Source: Plantago major (Eukaryota; Streptophyta; Magnoliopsida; Lamiales; Plantaginaceae). From it: 64,000 nucleotides of DNA. Position 1 is the stretch's first letter, and every line of letters begins with the position of its first letter. This document shows positions 20,580 through 32,544 of the stretch, piece by piece. The stretch lies in NCBI GenBank assembly GCA_026545765.1, contig CM048842.1:45641431-45705430 (forward strand), written 5' to 3'. A program made the translations under genes and the position numbers. A model generated the notes under the pieces. That model was given only the letters and a program-made list of their open reading frames with translations. It was not told the DNA's origin and searched no databases.

Positions 20580-21083
20580 TTAAAAAATTCTAAGTTTCCT
20601 AGTCCACCACGCTTCTGTGCTAACTCTCGTTTGAGTATATCTTAAAGTTGGTATACTATATGTATGTTTACTTATTGTAATGTAATTTTTTGCAATAGTA
20701 ATCGCACCCTGTAATGCTAGAATAAAATTAAGTCCTAGAATAAAATCTTTAGATTTAACATACTCGGGACTAATATTTACTTGGGGATTATTGTATTTCA
20801 TACTATAATTTCCTGAGAAATCTATAAATTGTATTCCTATTGGTTCTATATAATGTGTAATTGTCATTAATCTGTCTTCTATAGTCCTAGTGACTAATTT
20901 GTATGATAATTCTTTTTGATGTTGTAAAGGTACCATACTATGTGAAATTACACTTTTAGTTGCTCCTGTGTCTAAGAGGGTTGTAAGATCTAAGTATTCA
21001 TTATTGTCTAGCCATAACCTACATTGTAAATTAATCATATTTGTTATATTCCTAGTTTGTATTAGGGTGAGTTCAGTGGACAC
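20580..21083 (-). pseudogene. EPRV aspartic protease, unit A
   Basis: The motif LLDTGATKSVIS (retropepsin DTG active site) lies about 35 residues into this minus stretch, with the flap and C-terminal part following (DFILGLNFILALQG). It would release coat protein and RT from the polyprotein. It lies between the second cysteine cluster and RT. The unit-B homologue is near 34185-34640. Confidence 0.85.
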
Positions 21084-21176
21084 ATTTGTTAAATCTATGT
21101 CTTCTAAGGATTCTTCTAATTTTTGCTTATTTTTATATATCCTATTTTCTATATGTAAAACTTTTTCTTCTAAATT

Positions 21177-21683
21177 TTAAATTTTTAAACTATGTAATTC
21201 ATTTGTCATTACTATTTTTTCTATTTTTTCTGTAATTAATTCCATACTTTGTTCTTTTAATGGTTTCTTATCTATAGACATATTTTGTTTGTATAATAAT
21301 TTTAGGCATGAATAGCATATTTCTTTAAAACATCTATTACACTGTGATCTTTTTTCAATACTTGGAAAATAACCGCAATTGAAACATTTAATATAATTAT
21401 TTCCTCTTTTACTAATCCATTCATGTTTACAATCTTCTTCTCTATTCATGTAAGTATAAGTAATTTTAGTAAGTTGGTTATCATTATCACTACTATAAAT
21501 ACTATAGACTGATTCATCATCCGAATCGTTTATGTCTAAAGGTTCTATTTTATATTCTCCTAGCTGTTCTACCAAGTTACTTCTTTCTGCGTTTTTATTC
21601 TTATTAGGACATTTATTTGCTAAATGTTTTTCATCTCCACATATAAAACATCTACATTTTCTAGACTGAGGTTTTTTTAACAT
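21177..21683 (-). pseudogene. EPRV cysteine-rich region: two zinc clusters, unit A
   Basis: Two cysteine motifs follow the coat protein. The first, CRCFICGDEKHLANKC, is CXCX2CX4HX4C, the zinc knuckle shared by caulimovirid coat proteins. The second, CFNCGYFPSIEKRSQCNRC followed by FKEICYSC, is CX2CX11CX2CX4CX2C, a pattern reported as characteristic of badnaviruses and the tungrovirus. Between them is an acidic stretch. Both motifs are also seen in unit B, split by Sirevirus S2. These domains bind nucleic acid in related viruses. Confidence 0.85.
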
Positions 21684-22401
21684 ATCTGTTACCTTTATAT
21701 GGTTTAAATTCTTTCCTATACGTTGTACTTTTTCTTAGTTTCTTTTTAGGTGTACTATATTGACCATATGCTTGTGGTGTATAAATAGCTGTTTTGCAAA
21801 ACGCATAAGCATTCTTTTTTAACTGTTCTTGTAAAGTTACTTCTTTACATTTATCTTCTAGTATAGTAAATGTATAAGTGATTCTAGGTCCAATTCCTAA
21901 ATTTTTTCTTTCACTAAACTGTTGTTTCCATGATTCATGAATATTTTTTCCTAAATCACCTGGTAATTTAATAAAATATTTATCACATAAATCATCATTC
22001 ATAGGTTGTCCTGTTTGAGATAATAATCTAGTAAAGTCTAATGTAAATTCATTTATGTATCTCATATCTGCTATACTTAATTGTTCTAAATTTCTAATAG
22101 TTGTATCTTGTATAAGAGTAGTATTTTTTGCTGGGTCTACTCCTAGTATTAGTGTTCTAATTTGGCTGGTGAAGTTATATGGGTTATCACATATAGCTTT
22201 AAGTCTTTTTATTTCATCTAGGTCTTGGGCTTTCTTGCTTTGCCATATGCCTAAGGCTATTGGATCTAATGTGGTTTCTAAATAAGAAAACATGTCCATA
22301 CTATCTCGTTTATTTGTTTCCCATAATCTCACCACTGTTTGTTCCCATACCAATATCTCATCTCCCCAGAGTTGTGGTTTTTGTTTTTCTAATAATAACA
22401 T
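21661..22401 (-). pseudogene. EPRV coat protein, unit A
   Basis: A minus stretch of about 245 residues with a caulimovirid capsid pattern: ETTLDPIALGIWQSKK, NFTSQIRTLILG, YINEFTLDFTRLLSQTG, DKYFIKLPGDLGKNI and a basic C-terminus (KKKLRKSTTYRKEFKPYKG) leading into the zinc knuckle. It builds the icosahedral capsid. The unit-B homologue lies at 51679-52390 and is very similar. Confidence 0.82.
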
Positions 22402-22467
22402 ATTTCCGCTATAAAGATTCCCTAATGGTAATCTAGGTCCTTGACTAACATATTTTGACTCTCCTGT

Positions 22468-23712
22468 TTAATGTTGTGATGGAGGAGTCCATTTTTCTCT
22501 TCCTATGGTTTCCTCTGTACTTGTTCCTAGTTCTGTCCATTCCATTTTAGCTCTTTTTCTTATGTTTACCATATCTTGATCCATAAAAGATTTTTCTTGT
22601 TTATAAAAATCAAAAATCATTGTTTTACCTTGTTGTATATCTTCTACTAGGGGTAAATTATAAAATTCTTGTAATTTACTATAACTTTCTTCATAAGTCC
22701 ATCCTAATTCTGTAATGCAGTCTATTATCATATCATCTACTTCTTCTTGAATGTTTAACTCAGTGATTTTTTTATTAATAATATCATCAAATGTTTTAGT
22801 AGTTTCTTCAATTTTAAACCCTGTTGAAGGCTCTTCTTCTAAATAATCAATTATACTAAAATCCTTTTCTTCTTGTTCAAATTCATCGAATCCAATTATT
22901 ATTTTTTCATCATTCTCTTCAGTATCTATGTCATATATAGGATCTGTATCATATTCTATATTCATAAAAGTATACTCTGTCTCAGTTTCATTTTCTTCAT
23001 TCGGTTGATTTTCTTTTTTAAAATCTACAAATCTTAAGCTTTGTATCCCTTTAGCATCTTCAGAAATGTAACTCTTTTTAGGTTCTAATATTGTACTACT
23101 TGATTCTTGTAAATCTTCTAATGACCATTCAAGTCCTGCTAACTCTTCTGGATCCATATTTTTATTGGATCTATCATTTTTATTGATTTCGAAGCAATTG
23201 TATTAACAACTCCATCAATATTGACTTTATATATGATTCCTGACCTGTTACTAGCTTTTCCTAGTGTTCCTATACTTATTACAATATTATTTCCTTCAAA
23301 ATTTTCAAATCCTATTGCTTGTAGTGAAATTTTTATATTTTTTAAATCTTTTATGTCTTTTCAGATCCCTGGTGTACAATAAAATAAGGCAGTGTTTTGA
23401 CTTAAATCTATTTTCATTCCTGAGATAATGGCCTTTTTCATTTCTGTTTTCCATGACTTATCTAATAATAATGTTAATAATTTAGTACCTAAGTTTTTTC
23501 TTGCTAAAACTTTTATGCCAATTATAACTAATCCTATATGGGCAAATTGTTTCCCAGACTGTTTTATTTTCTGTATGGTTTCTGGAGAAAATAAATCTAT
23601 AGTTACTGTTTTGTCAATAACCCTAAGACTTTCTTCTCTACTACTTCGTATTAGAACTATATTAATATTTCTAAAACCTGTTTGATATAATACTCTTGGA
23701 TTTAATATATCT
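22468..23712 (-). pseudogene. EPRV movement protein (C-terminal part) and acidic linker, unit A
   Basis: From the T2 junction at 23712 downward, the minus strand carries 30K-type movement-protein sequence (FAHIGLVIIGIKVLARKN, LLTLLLDKSW, NIVISIGTLGKAS). A long Glu/Asp-rich linker (DTEENDEKIIIGFDEFEQEE) runs to about 22468, where the coat-protein part begins. The movement protein helps the virus through plasmodesmata. T2 is inserted in the N-terminal part, so the gene continues at 30889. It is a fossil, broken in a few places. Confidence 0.78.
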
Positions 23713-24561
23713 TGTTGAGCTCGAACACCAACTGACTAAACTACTACAAATATCATGTGCTCGGTCCCACCTCCTGCTTGGCCTCCGAGGTATTACTTGT
23801 CCGTGCCTGCGTACCTGAAAGGGCTAAGTGGAGGGGGGGGGGGGGGGGGGTTAGGACGGGATATCCGGATTGCCCGAGTCAATCCGGTAAGAGACTTTAC
23901 TCAAGAGAGAGTTGGAAGCTCTCAATGTAATAGTTATGAGGGAGGTTATTGTATCCGACCCGAGAACTTACCTTTAGGTCATGAACCTTGCTCCATATTT
24001 ATAGTTATCGTGTACTTATGACGAGGTCCATAAGATGATGCCAAGTGTACGATCCAGATTTGGACACCAATGCTACCTTCGGCCCATGGCCCATTAGTGA
24101 ACAATAATCCAATACCGACAAATGGGCCCGGGAGGGTAGTTCGGACCTTTTCCCTCTGAGAGTACTGTTCCGCCTGTTGGGTCCGCGTTAGTCCCTCGGA
24201 CAAATCTGTCTGCTTGGTTGATCTGCCCTTGGGTAACTCTGGATGTCCGAGCCTAGAGTTTCACGGAAGTATCTCAGTGGTTCTGTTATGTACGTTTGGG
24301 CTTATCGCGATGGTGGCGTCCGAGATTCTCTCGTCCGGTCCGTTAGGCATCTCTGTACTGATATGGTCAGGTTTGGAAGTCCTATCCTTTAGCCAGCTCG
24401 GACCAGCTGTGAGGATGTAGTGACTTTAGCGTACTGGTCGATTCACTGTGTGCGGACCATGTGAGGTCAAACCAATACTGAATTGGCTAATTAAACCGTG
24501 ATACGCTTTAGGACACGCTCTATGGCGCCCTTAACGGATTGGACGTATGTCCGTAACAACA
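23713..24561 (-). repeat. T2 3' LTR
   Basis: An 849-bp LTR, plus-strand right end ccgtaacaaca at 24561, next to the PPT. It has a G run of about 18 (23831-23850) where the partner LTR has only about 7. The left edge is set by the tatct duplication. Confidence 0.9.
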
Positions 24562-25161
24562 TATGTCCCCCTAGTTTCCAAGTATCTTAGTAGAAGATAG
24601 TTGGTAACTATGAAAACAACGAGTGTGTTGTGGAGCGTGTCCGAATCGTTAACTGGAGAGAGGGAAAAATCCGCTCTTGTTTAGATCTGTCATCGGTGTT
24701 CCGTGTTCAGGAGTTCAATATATCTCTCTCCCCCCCCCGTTTCCTTCTACAGTCCGAGATAGCGGAGCGTGCTCGAACTGTAGATGGAAAAGGTATTTGT
24801 AATGGAGATATATAGATCCGAGTACGGTTAGGATGTAGTGTTGCCTTCTGGAGGCTATCCGCTAGATAGTTTGCTGAACAGGTGCTCCTGGGTCGTTGTC
24901 CCATAAGTCAAAGAGGTCCGAAAGGTTGTCTGTTCGGCCCATGGGGATAGGATCCCGAGTGAAGCGATACGACCGTTGGATCGAGACCTCCTCGACGGTT
25001 GGGGTTGAAGGCCTAATTGATGCGACGCGTCTGTCACGCATTAGATGCGCCGTACTGACAGCAACCCATTCGTGGAACGTTGCAGCCCTTGGATTAGAAA
25101 GATCTGACGGTTGGGATTCAAATCCAGGCGATGTGACTCTTGGCTTTCTCTAGATTGCCCT
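24562..25161. other. T2 PPT and upstream region of its antisense gene
   Basis: The minus strand starts with the same purine tract as T1 (24562-24575). The rest is non-coding and matches 3202-3804 of T1, including a C run (24730-24738) shorter than in T1. No gene. Confidence 0.75.
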
Positions 25162-25170
25162 TATAAATAG
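25162..25170 (+). promoter_or_regulatory. TATA box of the T2 antisense gene
   Basis: TATAAATAG, conserved with T1 position 3805, followed by the same leader-intron donor (CCAA|GTAAGTGCG near 25370) and acceptor just before the ATG at 25760. Confidence 0.55.
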
Positions 25171-25759
25171 TCATCTCATCGGTCACTTTCACACTTTTAG
25201 CAATATCGAAACTCAGTTCAATCATACAGTAATCCGAGCAATTAGAGGCGCATCCGAGCAAGTAATATTCGCACAAATTCGGAGATTTCTGCTGCGAATC
25301 TGTTCCTTCGGAGGATTATCCAGGCTTAGTCATCCGCACAATCTTCTAAAATCGACTGTTTACCAAGTAAGTGCGTCTTTTACTTTGCTCGAGCATGTTT
25401 CCTTTTTTGTGATATGCTTCCCTCTGGGTGTTTACTTTGCTCCGCTTCGTACCGATGCATGCTTAATATCCTGTAACCAAAACTCGCATGTATATGCTTA
25501 TCTGGTAGTGTCTTGGTGCCGATTGGCACACAAGCTTTCGTGAGTTGGCTTTTCTTAGCGTGCGTTTTATGTCGTTGCTAGTGCCGATGGCGCACGGCAG
25601 TGTGCCAAGGTTGGTGCCACAAGTACTGATACTAGTCCATAGGCAGTGCAATGCCTGTTAAATACCATCTCTTAGGCTGTATTTGACGTAAGAAGATACG
25701 TAAACGAACTCTCGAACAACCACCAATATCGTTTCTGACTCGTTTCCTTCTGCCTTAGG

Positions 25760-28601
25760 ATGTCCGGGAGCGATAGTCAGAACCAATTTGAGGCGCCGAG
25801 TTACAATGATGTTGTAGACTTAGGTACTGGGTCCGTTAATATGACCTTATCCTTGGAAGACCTATTCATCGTAGACCTCGGTTCGTCGAGAGATTCGGAT
25901 GCTGGACGTGGAGTCCAAGAAGTAGTGGGAGTACAGAATGATGCCGTGCAAGACGATCCTGCCAGGATTAGACCGCTGGTCCAATCGCGGACTATCAGAG
26001 GAGTCACACCATCCAGAGGTCCGAAGGAGCCGCACATGGAGCAAGAGGGTGATAACGGCCGAGAAACTGACGAGGTCGAAATGTTCGAGGCGGGGGTGGA
26101 GGACCGTGTCGTGGCGGGAACAGGTCCGTCTATCCCTAGTACATCCGGCAGACCAAAAGATGTAAATGATGATGAAGAAGAAGATGAAGAGGATGACGAC
26201 GAAGAGGAGGAAGAAGGTGATGAGTCTCCTGTTGCTTGTCCTCGGAGACGCGGTGGTCGTCGGATCGCACTCCATCCTACTGGTTCCGTGCGGTCATACC
26301 TTCCTTTAGTTGCAGGCCATGTGAAAGTCGCGAATCAAATTTCGTCTCAAGGCGTCATTGTAGTGATAGCGGATGAATTTGGAGAACTCAATGCCGACGG
26401 ACTTCTTCCCACATGTCCGTCCAGAGTGAGAGCAGAAGACATTCCCGAGTGGAGGCGGAAGTGGGAGATCCCTGACTCCATAGAGATCATGGTCCCCGAA
26501 CCTGGACATGCTTTTTATAATCCGCCAGCCGGATACATGTGTGTGCACGAGGTGGCTCTAGCATGTGGGTGGAAGATTCCTATTGCCACGGAACTAAAGA
26601 ATATCTTGAACCACATCGGGATAGGTCCGATTCAGGTTATCCCTAAGTCCTTGGGGAACCTTATCTGCTTCGTCGTATTCTATAAGAAGAAGGGGCAGCC
26701 TGTAAACTTTGAGAACTTTAGGCAGCTCTTCCATGTATCGTTCAGTCCGGGGAATCCACTATTCTATACTTTCATGAATAGGAAGCCCTACAACTTTATC
26801 TCGGACTCGATTTCTTCGCTGGGGTTAAAATGGTGGGACAAATAAGTTTTTGTATGGATGGCTCTGAAGCCTGGAGCATCCGAAAGACAAAGAGAGCAGT
26901 GGGGTCTGCCCACAGTGTTTCTAAGGGAGAGCATCCCGGATTAGCGCCCCCCTTCCAAAAAATGTGGCTCCGTGGGTGGCTGCCATCCATAAAAAGCATA
27001 ATCCCCCGACTTACCCGTACCATGGATTAATCTGTCAGCCACTGCCCTACTTGTGTGGGCTGACGGACGCGGTCGAGGTTGGAGGGAAGATGGACTTTGG
27101 TAAGAACCCGACCACTCGAGCCTTTATGCTTGTTCTTCGTCGAGATACTTTGTTCTGATTCCGTGTTTTATACTTGCATTTCTTTGATAATCTAGATGTG
27201 TATGATGCCTTTGGTATATTACGCAGCTTACTGGTTCGACTACATCATGTCAACTCTCCGAGAGAAGAAGAGGTTGCAGAGGGAGCAGCAAGCTCTGGAG
27301 GTCGCTGCTGGTCAAAGGACCCGAATCATTAACACTTCCACGGGTCTACCCATGCCAGATCCGAAGAATTCTACTGTGTTTGCGGCTGAGGAAGAAAGGC
27401 GGAACAAGGCGGGTGAGGACTCGCAGGCCCTGGCGGTGCCTGATAAGGGCAAGGCCCCTGCTACCCGGAGCACCACTGTTACGAGGTCCTAAGCTTCCGC
27501 TGCTCAAGTTCCACCACGGGACGTGTTCATGCGGGACGCTATTATCTCGGGGCGCAAAAGGGTGGCAACCTCGGAAGCTCCTGCCGCTGCAAAGAGGCAG
27601 CAATTGTCTGCTGTCCTTCCCGTGGACCAGGCTGCTCTGGACGAGGAATACGAGCGTGCTTGCGGACTCCCCGAAGTGGAGCGGGTCGGAGGACTGGATG
27701 CGCTATACCAGCGGGTAATAAATCTGTCCCTGGTTTACATGGTTTGTTTTCAGTTGTAATTTAAATATAACTTGTATCTGCTCGGATTCTTCCCCAGCTC
27801 GGATGTTTCATCAAGGCCATGCAGTCGAAGGCTGGCGAACGTGCTACCATTGAAGAGGACCTTCACAAAGCTATGGCCACGTCCGCTGATGAGGCAGAAA
27901 AAGTGAAGCAGGTGGAGTTGAGGTTGAAGGAGGAAGAGGTGAAGTTCCACAAGGTGAAGACCAGTTGGGAAAAGATCAAGACGGAGCTTGTCTACCAAGA
28001 AAAATTCGTGGATAAGGCGATGAAGGCGTTCCTGGATTTCAAGGACTTCCTGGTCAGAGGCCTTCAGTTTGTCCGTCTTTACGCTGGCCGTGACTTCCTG
28101 AGGTCTAACTCTTTCAAATTCCTAATGGTGGACAAGTCAGATGCCTCCCGTCTGGATGGGTTCGTGTCCGCGATTGGGCAGCTGCAGTCCAAGGGTCTTC
28201 TTCCACCAGACTTTGATTGGAACGCGGAGGGGTTAATTCCCTATGCGGATGCAAACGGTGTGGAAGTGCCCGTCGATAGTGTCTCGTACGAGCAGTTGGC
28301 CGCATGTGAGTTCGTGGAACTGGTCACTGACGAAGGTGAGTTTGAGATCTAGAACGGCGGACCCTTCCTCCCTAGGTGGATCCCGGAAGCTCTCCTGAAG
28401 GTGGGCTTTGTGCCTTTCAATGATTATCGAGCTTTCCTGCAGAAGTGGTTTGCCCTGCCTGGTCGCTTTCTTGACCACCCGGCCGATTTTAACTTGTTTG
28501 AGCATGCTGAGACCCTTGCGGCGGAAGCCATCTCCGAAGATCCTGACGCCAATCAGCCTGAAGCTAAAGAAGCTGGTCCCAGTCAAACCGGACCTGAGTG
28601 A
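25760..28601 (+). pseudogene. Antisense PF04195-like gene in T2, broken
   Basis: The homologue of the T1 antisense gene, with the same N-terminus (MSGSDSQNQFEAP), acidic stretch, PF04195-like core (GWKIPIATELK, FENFRQLFHVSF), the same intron positions (GTAAGA donor with TTACGCAG acceptor; second intron ending CTTCCCCAG) and coiled-coil third exon. Identity to T1 is about 85-90% by eye. It is broken in about three places. The gene is kept over its full length although the element has lost pol. Confidence 0.75.
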
Positions 28602-28608
28602 GAAGTCC

Positions 28609-28622
28609 GGGGTATGCCCCGT
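28609..28622 (+). other. GC hairpin after the T2 antisense gene
   Basis: GGGGTATGCCCCGT follows the antisense stop by 8 bp, exactly as in T1 at 7216. Confidence 0.5.
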
Positions 28623-28694
28623 TAGAATTCTGTAACTTCTGGATGTTTATTTAATTCGAAACATGTTGCTATGTACTTCTTGTTGAATTCTTAT

Positions 28695-29993
28695 TTATTC
28701 CGAGGAGTTAACACTCCCATGGTACTGAATGATTGCTTGCTGGCTCCTTACCTCTTGACTTGAGAGTTTTCTTCGGAGTTCCGAGTTGAGAGTATTAGCA
28801 TACAGGTGTCGGACCCGTTCTTTAATACTGTGTGACTCAACCCGAAGAACCTCCATGTGAAATCGATCCACAAAAGTCCTTAGATCCTCGTGCTCTCCCT
28901 GTATAACGCGTGCCAGATGTTCCACGGTACGCTTTCTCCTCTTGGATTTGCCGAATCGCACCAAGAATTTGGAAGACAGATCCGTGTATGACTGTATTGA
29001 TTTATTTGTCAAAGAGGTATACCAATCCATGGTAGTCCCGAAGAGAGTGGACGAGAAGGTGAGGGCTTTCGTGTTGTCGCTCACCCCTTTGGAATCCATC
29101 TTGCTGTTAAACCTTGTTAGGTGACCCACGGGACAAGCGTCCCCATAGTAGTACTCCATGTTTGGGATCACTTGATCCGAGTTCCGGTTTCTCTCCTTCT
29201 CTCGCATGATGCTGTCGCACATGGGATTTGGCGCACTGGTAGTTATCTGCTCGTGGTCTTTCACAAGACTTCTGAGGCTTAGAATTTGAGCTTCCAGAGC
29301 CTTTTGCTGGGCATAGATCTCGTCTGCCGTCATGATCTCCCCTGTCCTCGGATGTATGGCAACATCCATGGGAAGTTCATTTATGCAGACTTTCAGAACA
29401 GTTTCTGCCACTTGATCCCTGTCTCTCGGAGGTGCTGGCAGTGGTGCCTCTAGGTATCTATTGTCCCCGTCTTGACGTTCTCTCCTTCTATGATGGCTTC
29501 CTTCTCCTCGGACTTGAGAAGCTGAGGCCCGCCTATCTAAGAGATCTCGCAAATCCTCCTGAGGTTGCTGATCTCCTAATCTCTGCTGGATTGGGCATTG
29601 CCCGTTCCTGGACAATGCTGGCTCTGCCTGAGGAGGGGTAACCACTGGCGGAGTGGCCTGCTGTGGAGGAGCATTGTTGGATCCCAGGCACCTTTGAATG
29701 ACCGTTAGCAACCTGTCGAACTGCATCTCGCTCAGTCCGAGGTCGTTAGTGCGGACAGTGCGTCCATCAAGCATAGTGAATTGTTGGCCTGCGGGTAGGC
29801 CTTGAGCTCCTGCCGGAGAAGCTCGCACCACAACCTCATCTGAGGACTGACTAGCTGTGTGTCCTTCGCTAGGATATCTTTCTCTTGACGTTGCAGCTCT
29901 GCGTCCTCAATTGGGCGGACATCCCCGTGGGCGTGGTGGAGGAGTTCCTACTCCTGTAGCTCCGCCCCTTGCTGTTCGTCTCGTTCTTGCCAT
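28695..29993 (-). pseudogene. T2 gag
   Basis: A minus-strand gag related to T1: start MARTRRTARGG at 29993, a Pro/Arg-rich N-terminus, then the capsid domain (YYYGDACPVGHLTRF, FSSTLFGTTMDWY, LVRFGKSKRRK). The C-terminal knuckle region seen in T1 is not present. It lies directly next to the end of the antisense gene. It is a fossil with a few breaks. Confidence 0.8.
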
Positions 29994-30029
29994 AGGTTCA
30001 ATCGAAACACAGATGCTTTTTGTAAGGTT

Positions 30030-30044
30030 CCAACAGACGGCGCC
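30030..30044 (-). other. T2 primer-binding site
   Basis: The minus strand reads TGGCGCCGTCTGTTG a few bases inside the 5' LTR, the same site type as T1. Confidence 0.7.
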
Positions 30045-30051
30045 AAAATTT

Positions 30052-30888
30052 TGAGGGATAAACCTCGAACACCAACTGACTAAACTACTACAAATATCCT
30101 GTGCTCGGTCCCACCTCCTGCTTGGCCTCCGAGGTATCACTTGTCCGTGCCTGCGTACCTGAAAGGGCTAAGTGTGGGGGGGTTAGGACGGGATATCCGG
30201 ATTGCCCGAGTCAATCCGGTAAGAGACTTTACTCAAGAGAGAGTTGGAAGCTCTCAATGTAATAGTTATGAGGGAGGTTATTGTCTCCGACCCGAGAACT
30301 TACCTTGAGGTCATCAACCTTGCTCCATATTTATAGTTATCGTGTACTTATGACGAGGTCCATAAGATGATGCCAAGTGTACGATCCAGATTTGGACACC
30401 AATGCTACCTTCGGCCCATGGCCCATTAGTGAACAATAATCCAATACCGACAAATGGGCCCGGGAGGGTAGTTCGGACCTTTTCCTCCGAGAATCTTGTT
30501 CACTTGGGTCCGCGTTAGTCCCTCGGACAAATCTGTCTGCTTTGTTGATCTGCCCTTGGGTAACTCTGGATGTCCGAGCCTAGAGTTTCACGGAAGTATC
30601 TCAGTGGTTCTGTTATGTACGTTTGGGCTTATCGCGATGGTGGCGTCCGAGATTCTCTCGTCCGGTCCGTTAGGCATCTCTGTACTGACATGGTCAGGTT
30701 TGGAAGTCCTATCCTTTAGCCAGCTCAGACCAGCTGTGAGGATGTAGTGACTTTAGCGTACTGGCCGATTCACTGTGGGCGGACCATGTGAGGTCGGACC
30801 AATACTGAATTGGCTAATTAAACCGTGATGCGCTTTAGGACACGCTCTATGGCGCCCTTAACGGATTGGACGTATGTCCGTAACAACA
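30052..30888 (-). repeat. T2 5' LTR
   Basis: An 837-bp LTR from tgagggataaac to ccgtaacaaca, followed by the duplication tatct and viral sequence. It is highly similar to 23713-24561; the clearest difference is the length of the G run (about 30176-30182 here). Confidence 0.92.
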
Positions 30889-31104
30889 TATCTAATTGGT
30901 GTTGATTATATAAGTCTATATTCCTGTCTAAATTTATTTCTTCTTCTAACTGTATAATCTGTTGGTTACTAGTAGATCCTGATCCTCTTGTTATTTACAT
31001 TGAGAAAGCATGCGATGTAATAACACTTTGTATGTTACTAGTTGAATTTCTAGCTTCTTGTAATGTCCTACTTCTTCCTAAAAAGTTCCTATTCTGTTGA
31101 ATAC
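30889..31104 (-). pseudogene. EPRV start of ORF3 (movement-protein N-terminus), unit A
   Basis: On the minus strand ORF3 begins MSIQQNRNFLGRSRTL at about 31108, overlapping the ORF2 stop in an ATGA. Such ATGA overlaps are typical of badnaviruses and fit leaky scanning. The frame heads into the movement-protein domain, where T2 is inserted. Confidence 0.65.
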
Positions 31105-31440
31105 TCATTTTCTTGGTACCCAATGTGTATAAGGTGTGGGTTTTATTTTTATTCTAACTTCTTCTCCTAGACTTAATCTATTAATACCAATAATTATTTT
31201 ATCTAGATCATTATCTATAGTCTGTGTAATTGGTGGTATCTTATTAATATTTTCTAATAATTTATTCAATTTCTCAATAATCTGTAGTAACAAACTTATA
31301 ATAAAATTAAATAGATTAGGATATGTTTTATCGGCTCTACTTGTCCCTCTATAAAAAGTGAAACCAGTAATTTCTTCTTTATTTTCTTCGGCTTTATATC
31401 TTTTAGCGTCAGTTAAAGCCTGTAGATATTCTTTTGTTTT
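31105..31440 (-). pseudogene. EPRV ORF2, unit A
   Basis: About 110 codons between ORF1 and ORF3. The visible C-terminal part is Leu/Ile/Asn-rich with helical character (IIEKLNKLLENINK) and ends in a basic Pro-containing tail (RIKIKPTPYTHW). In badnaviruses and the tungrovirus ORF2 is a small virion-associated or nucleic-acid-binding protein; position and basic tail fit, but no motif proves it. I see no clear in-frame start, so the start may be non-AUG or lost. Confidence 0.5.
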
Positions 31441-31448
31441 TTCCAGTT

Positions 31449-31772
31449 TTAACTTTCTACTATTTCTTTAACAGTACTAATAACCTGTTCTAAATTAATA
31501 ACATGTTTTTCTACTTTATGTAATAAATCTTTAGCTTCTAAGATCTGTCGGGGTTTTGAGTTTTCTAATAAAAAACCAAGCTGATGAATATCCTGTCTAG
31601 TAGGCAAATGTTTATGTATTCCTCTTAATTCTCCTAAGATTTGAGTATTTAAATATTTAATATAGTCTAAATTCTCAATTATTTTAACTAAAGATTTATT
31701 ATTAGCACGAGTTAACTCAAGGAGTTCGGTGATATTAATTAAAGATTGGTTATCAATGATGAGAGAAATCAT
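31449..31772 (-). pseudogene. EPRV ORF1, unit A
   Basis: 107 residues, MISLIIDNQSLINITELLEL at the start, almost entirely helical with heptad-like Leu/Ile spacing (LGELRGIHKHL, LLHKVEKHVINLEQVIS). It is the first ORF after the leader. It corresponds in position to ORF1 of badnaviruses or P1 of the tungrovirus. Function unknown. A copy lies at 16200-16515. Confidence 0.55.
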
Positions 31773-32544
31773 ATCCCTTAGTTCATTACTTAATACCTTA
31801 AATCCTTCAAAAAATAGTCATAAAGTCTTGATTTAACATTTCTAAAAAAAAAAAAAAATACAACTAAAAATCTTAATAATAATTTGAGCATAATTAATCC
31901 CTTATCTTCACCTGGAAGGGTTATTGATTTTTAATGTGGACTTACAACACAATTGCCACCTATCAAGCCTGATACCATTAAGGGGGGATATAGGCGGATT
32001 TCTAGCTGTCTCCGTTAACCATAAACATGCGTAATTTATATATAACATAAATAAAAATTTGTAAGAAGATACTTACAGTATGAGCGTATGAATAGCAGAT
32101 GCAGTATGAACAATCGTGAGTTGCAAGCGGCGGATGCAGTATGAACAGAGTGAGGTCATACTCTTTTTTTTTTAGTATGAAGTTCGGAAGTTATTTGAAG
32201 GTTTTAAGTAATGAGACTAAGGAGATAGGTTAAGGTTTTTAAGCTGCCATGAGTTGCTCTGAGAGTATATATTAATTGTTGGGTAATTGATTCGTAGTTA
32301 CAATCTGAAAGAATAGCTGGCTTTTATAGCCTTACAAATGGTAACCTTCTAAATCGGTTTTTATGACCGGTGGCTTATCTATATAATAAGATAATAGAAA
32401 GAGTCTAGCTACGTGTAAAGGAAATAATATTTCTTGACGTCATCGCTTACGTTTCTCCCTTTTTATTGAAACCGTCCATCTGTCTTTATTTCTAGAAGTC
32501 TCTGTTGACGTCATTGCTTACATTTTTCCCATCTGTTTTTGCTT
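31773..32544 (-). promoter_or_regulatory. EPRV intergenic region of unit B: promoter, leader, primer site
   Basis: Same layout as 16600-17601: primer site TGGTATCAG (31969-31977), TATA box GGCTATAAAAGCC (32319-32331), as-1-like elements at 32434-32451 and 32505-32522. The T/C tract in the leader (about 32163-32173) is shorter than in the left unit, and an A/T run near 31846 also differs. If active, this promoter would read into unit A. No gene in this interval. Confidence 0.65.

Larger units (their letters stand above)
23713..30888 (-). mobile_element. Tat-lineage gypsy element T2 (pol-less)
   Basis: A 7.2-kb minus-strand relative of T1, with LTRs 23713-24561 and 30052-30888 and the 5-bp target duplication tatct (23708-23712 and 30889-30893). 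It has a primer site, part of gag and the antisense gene, but no recognisable protease, RT or integrase. The two LTRs differ by roughly 2 to 3% by eye (length changes excluded), so insertion was perhaps around 1 million years ago. It is inserted in the movement-protein region of EPRV unit A; the uninterrupted site is seen in unit B near 63936. It is broken. Confidence 0.92.
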
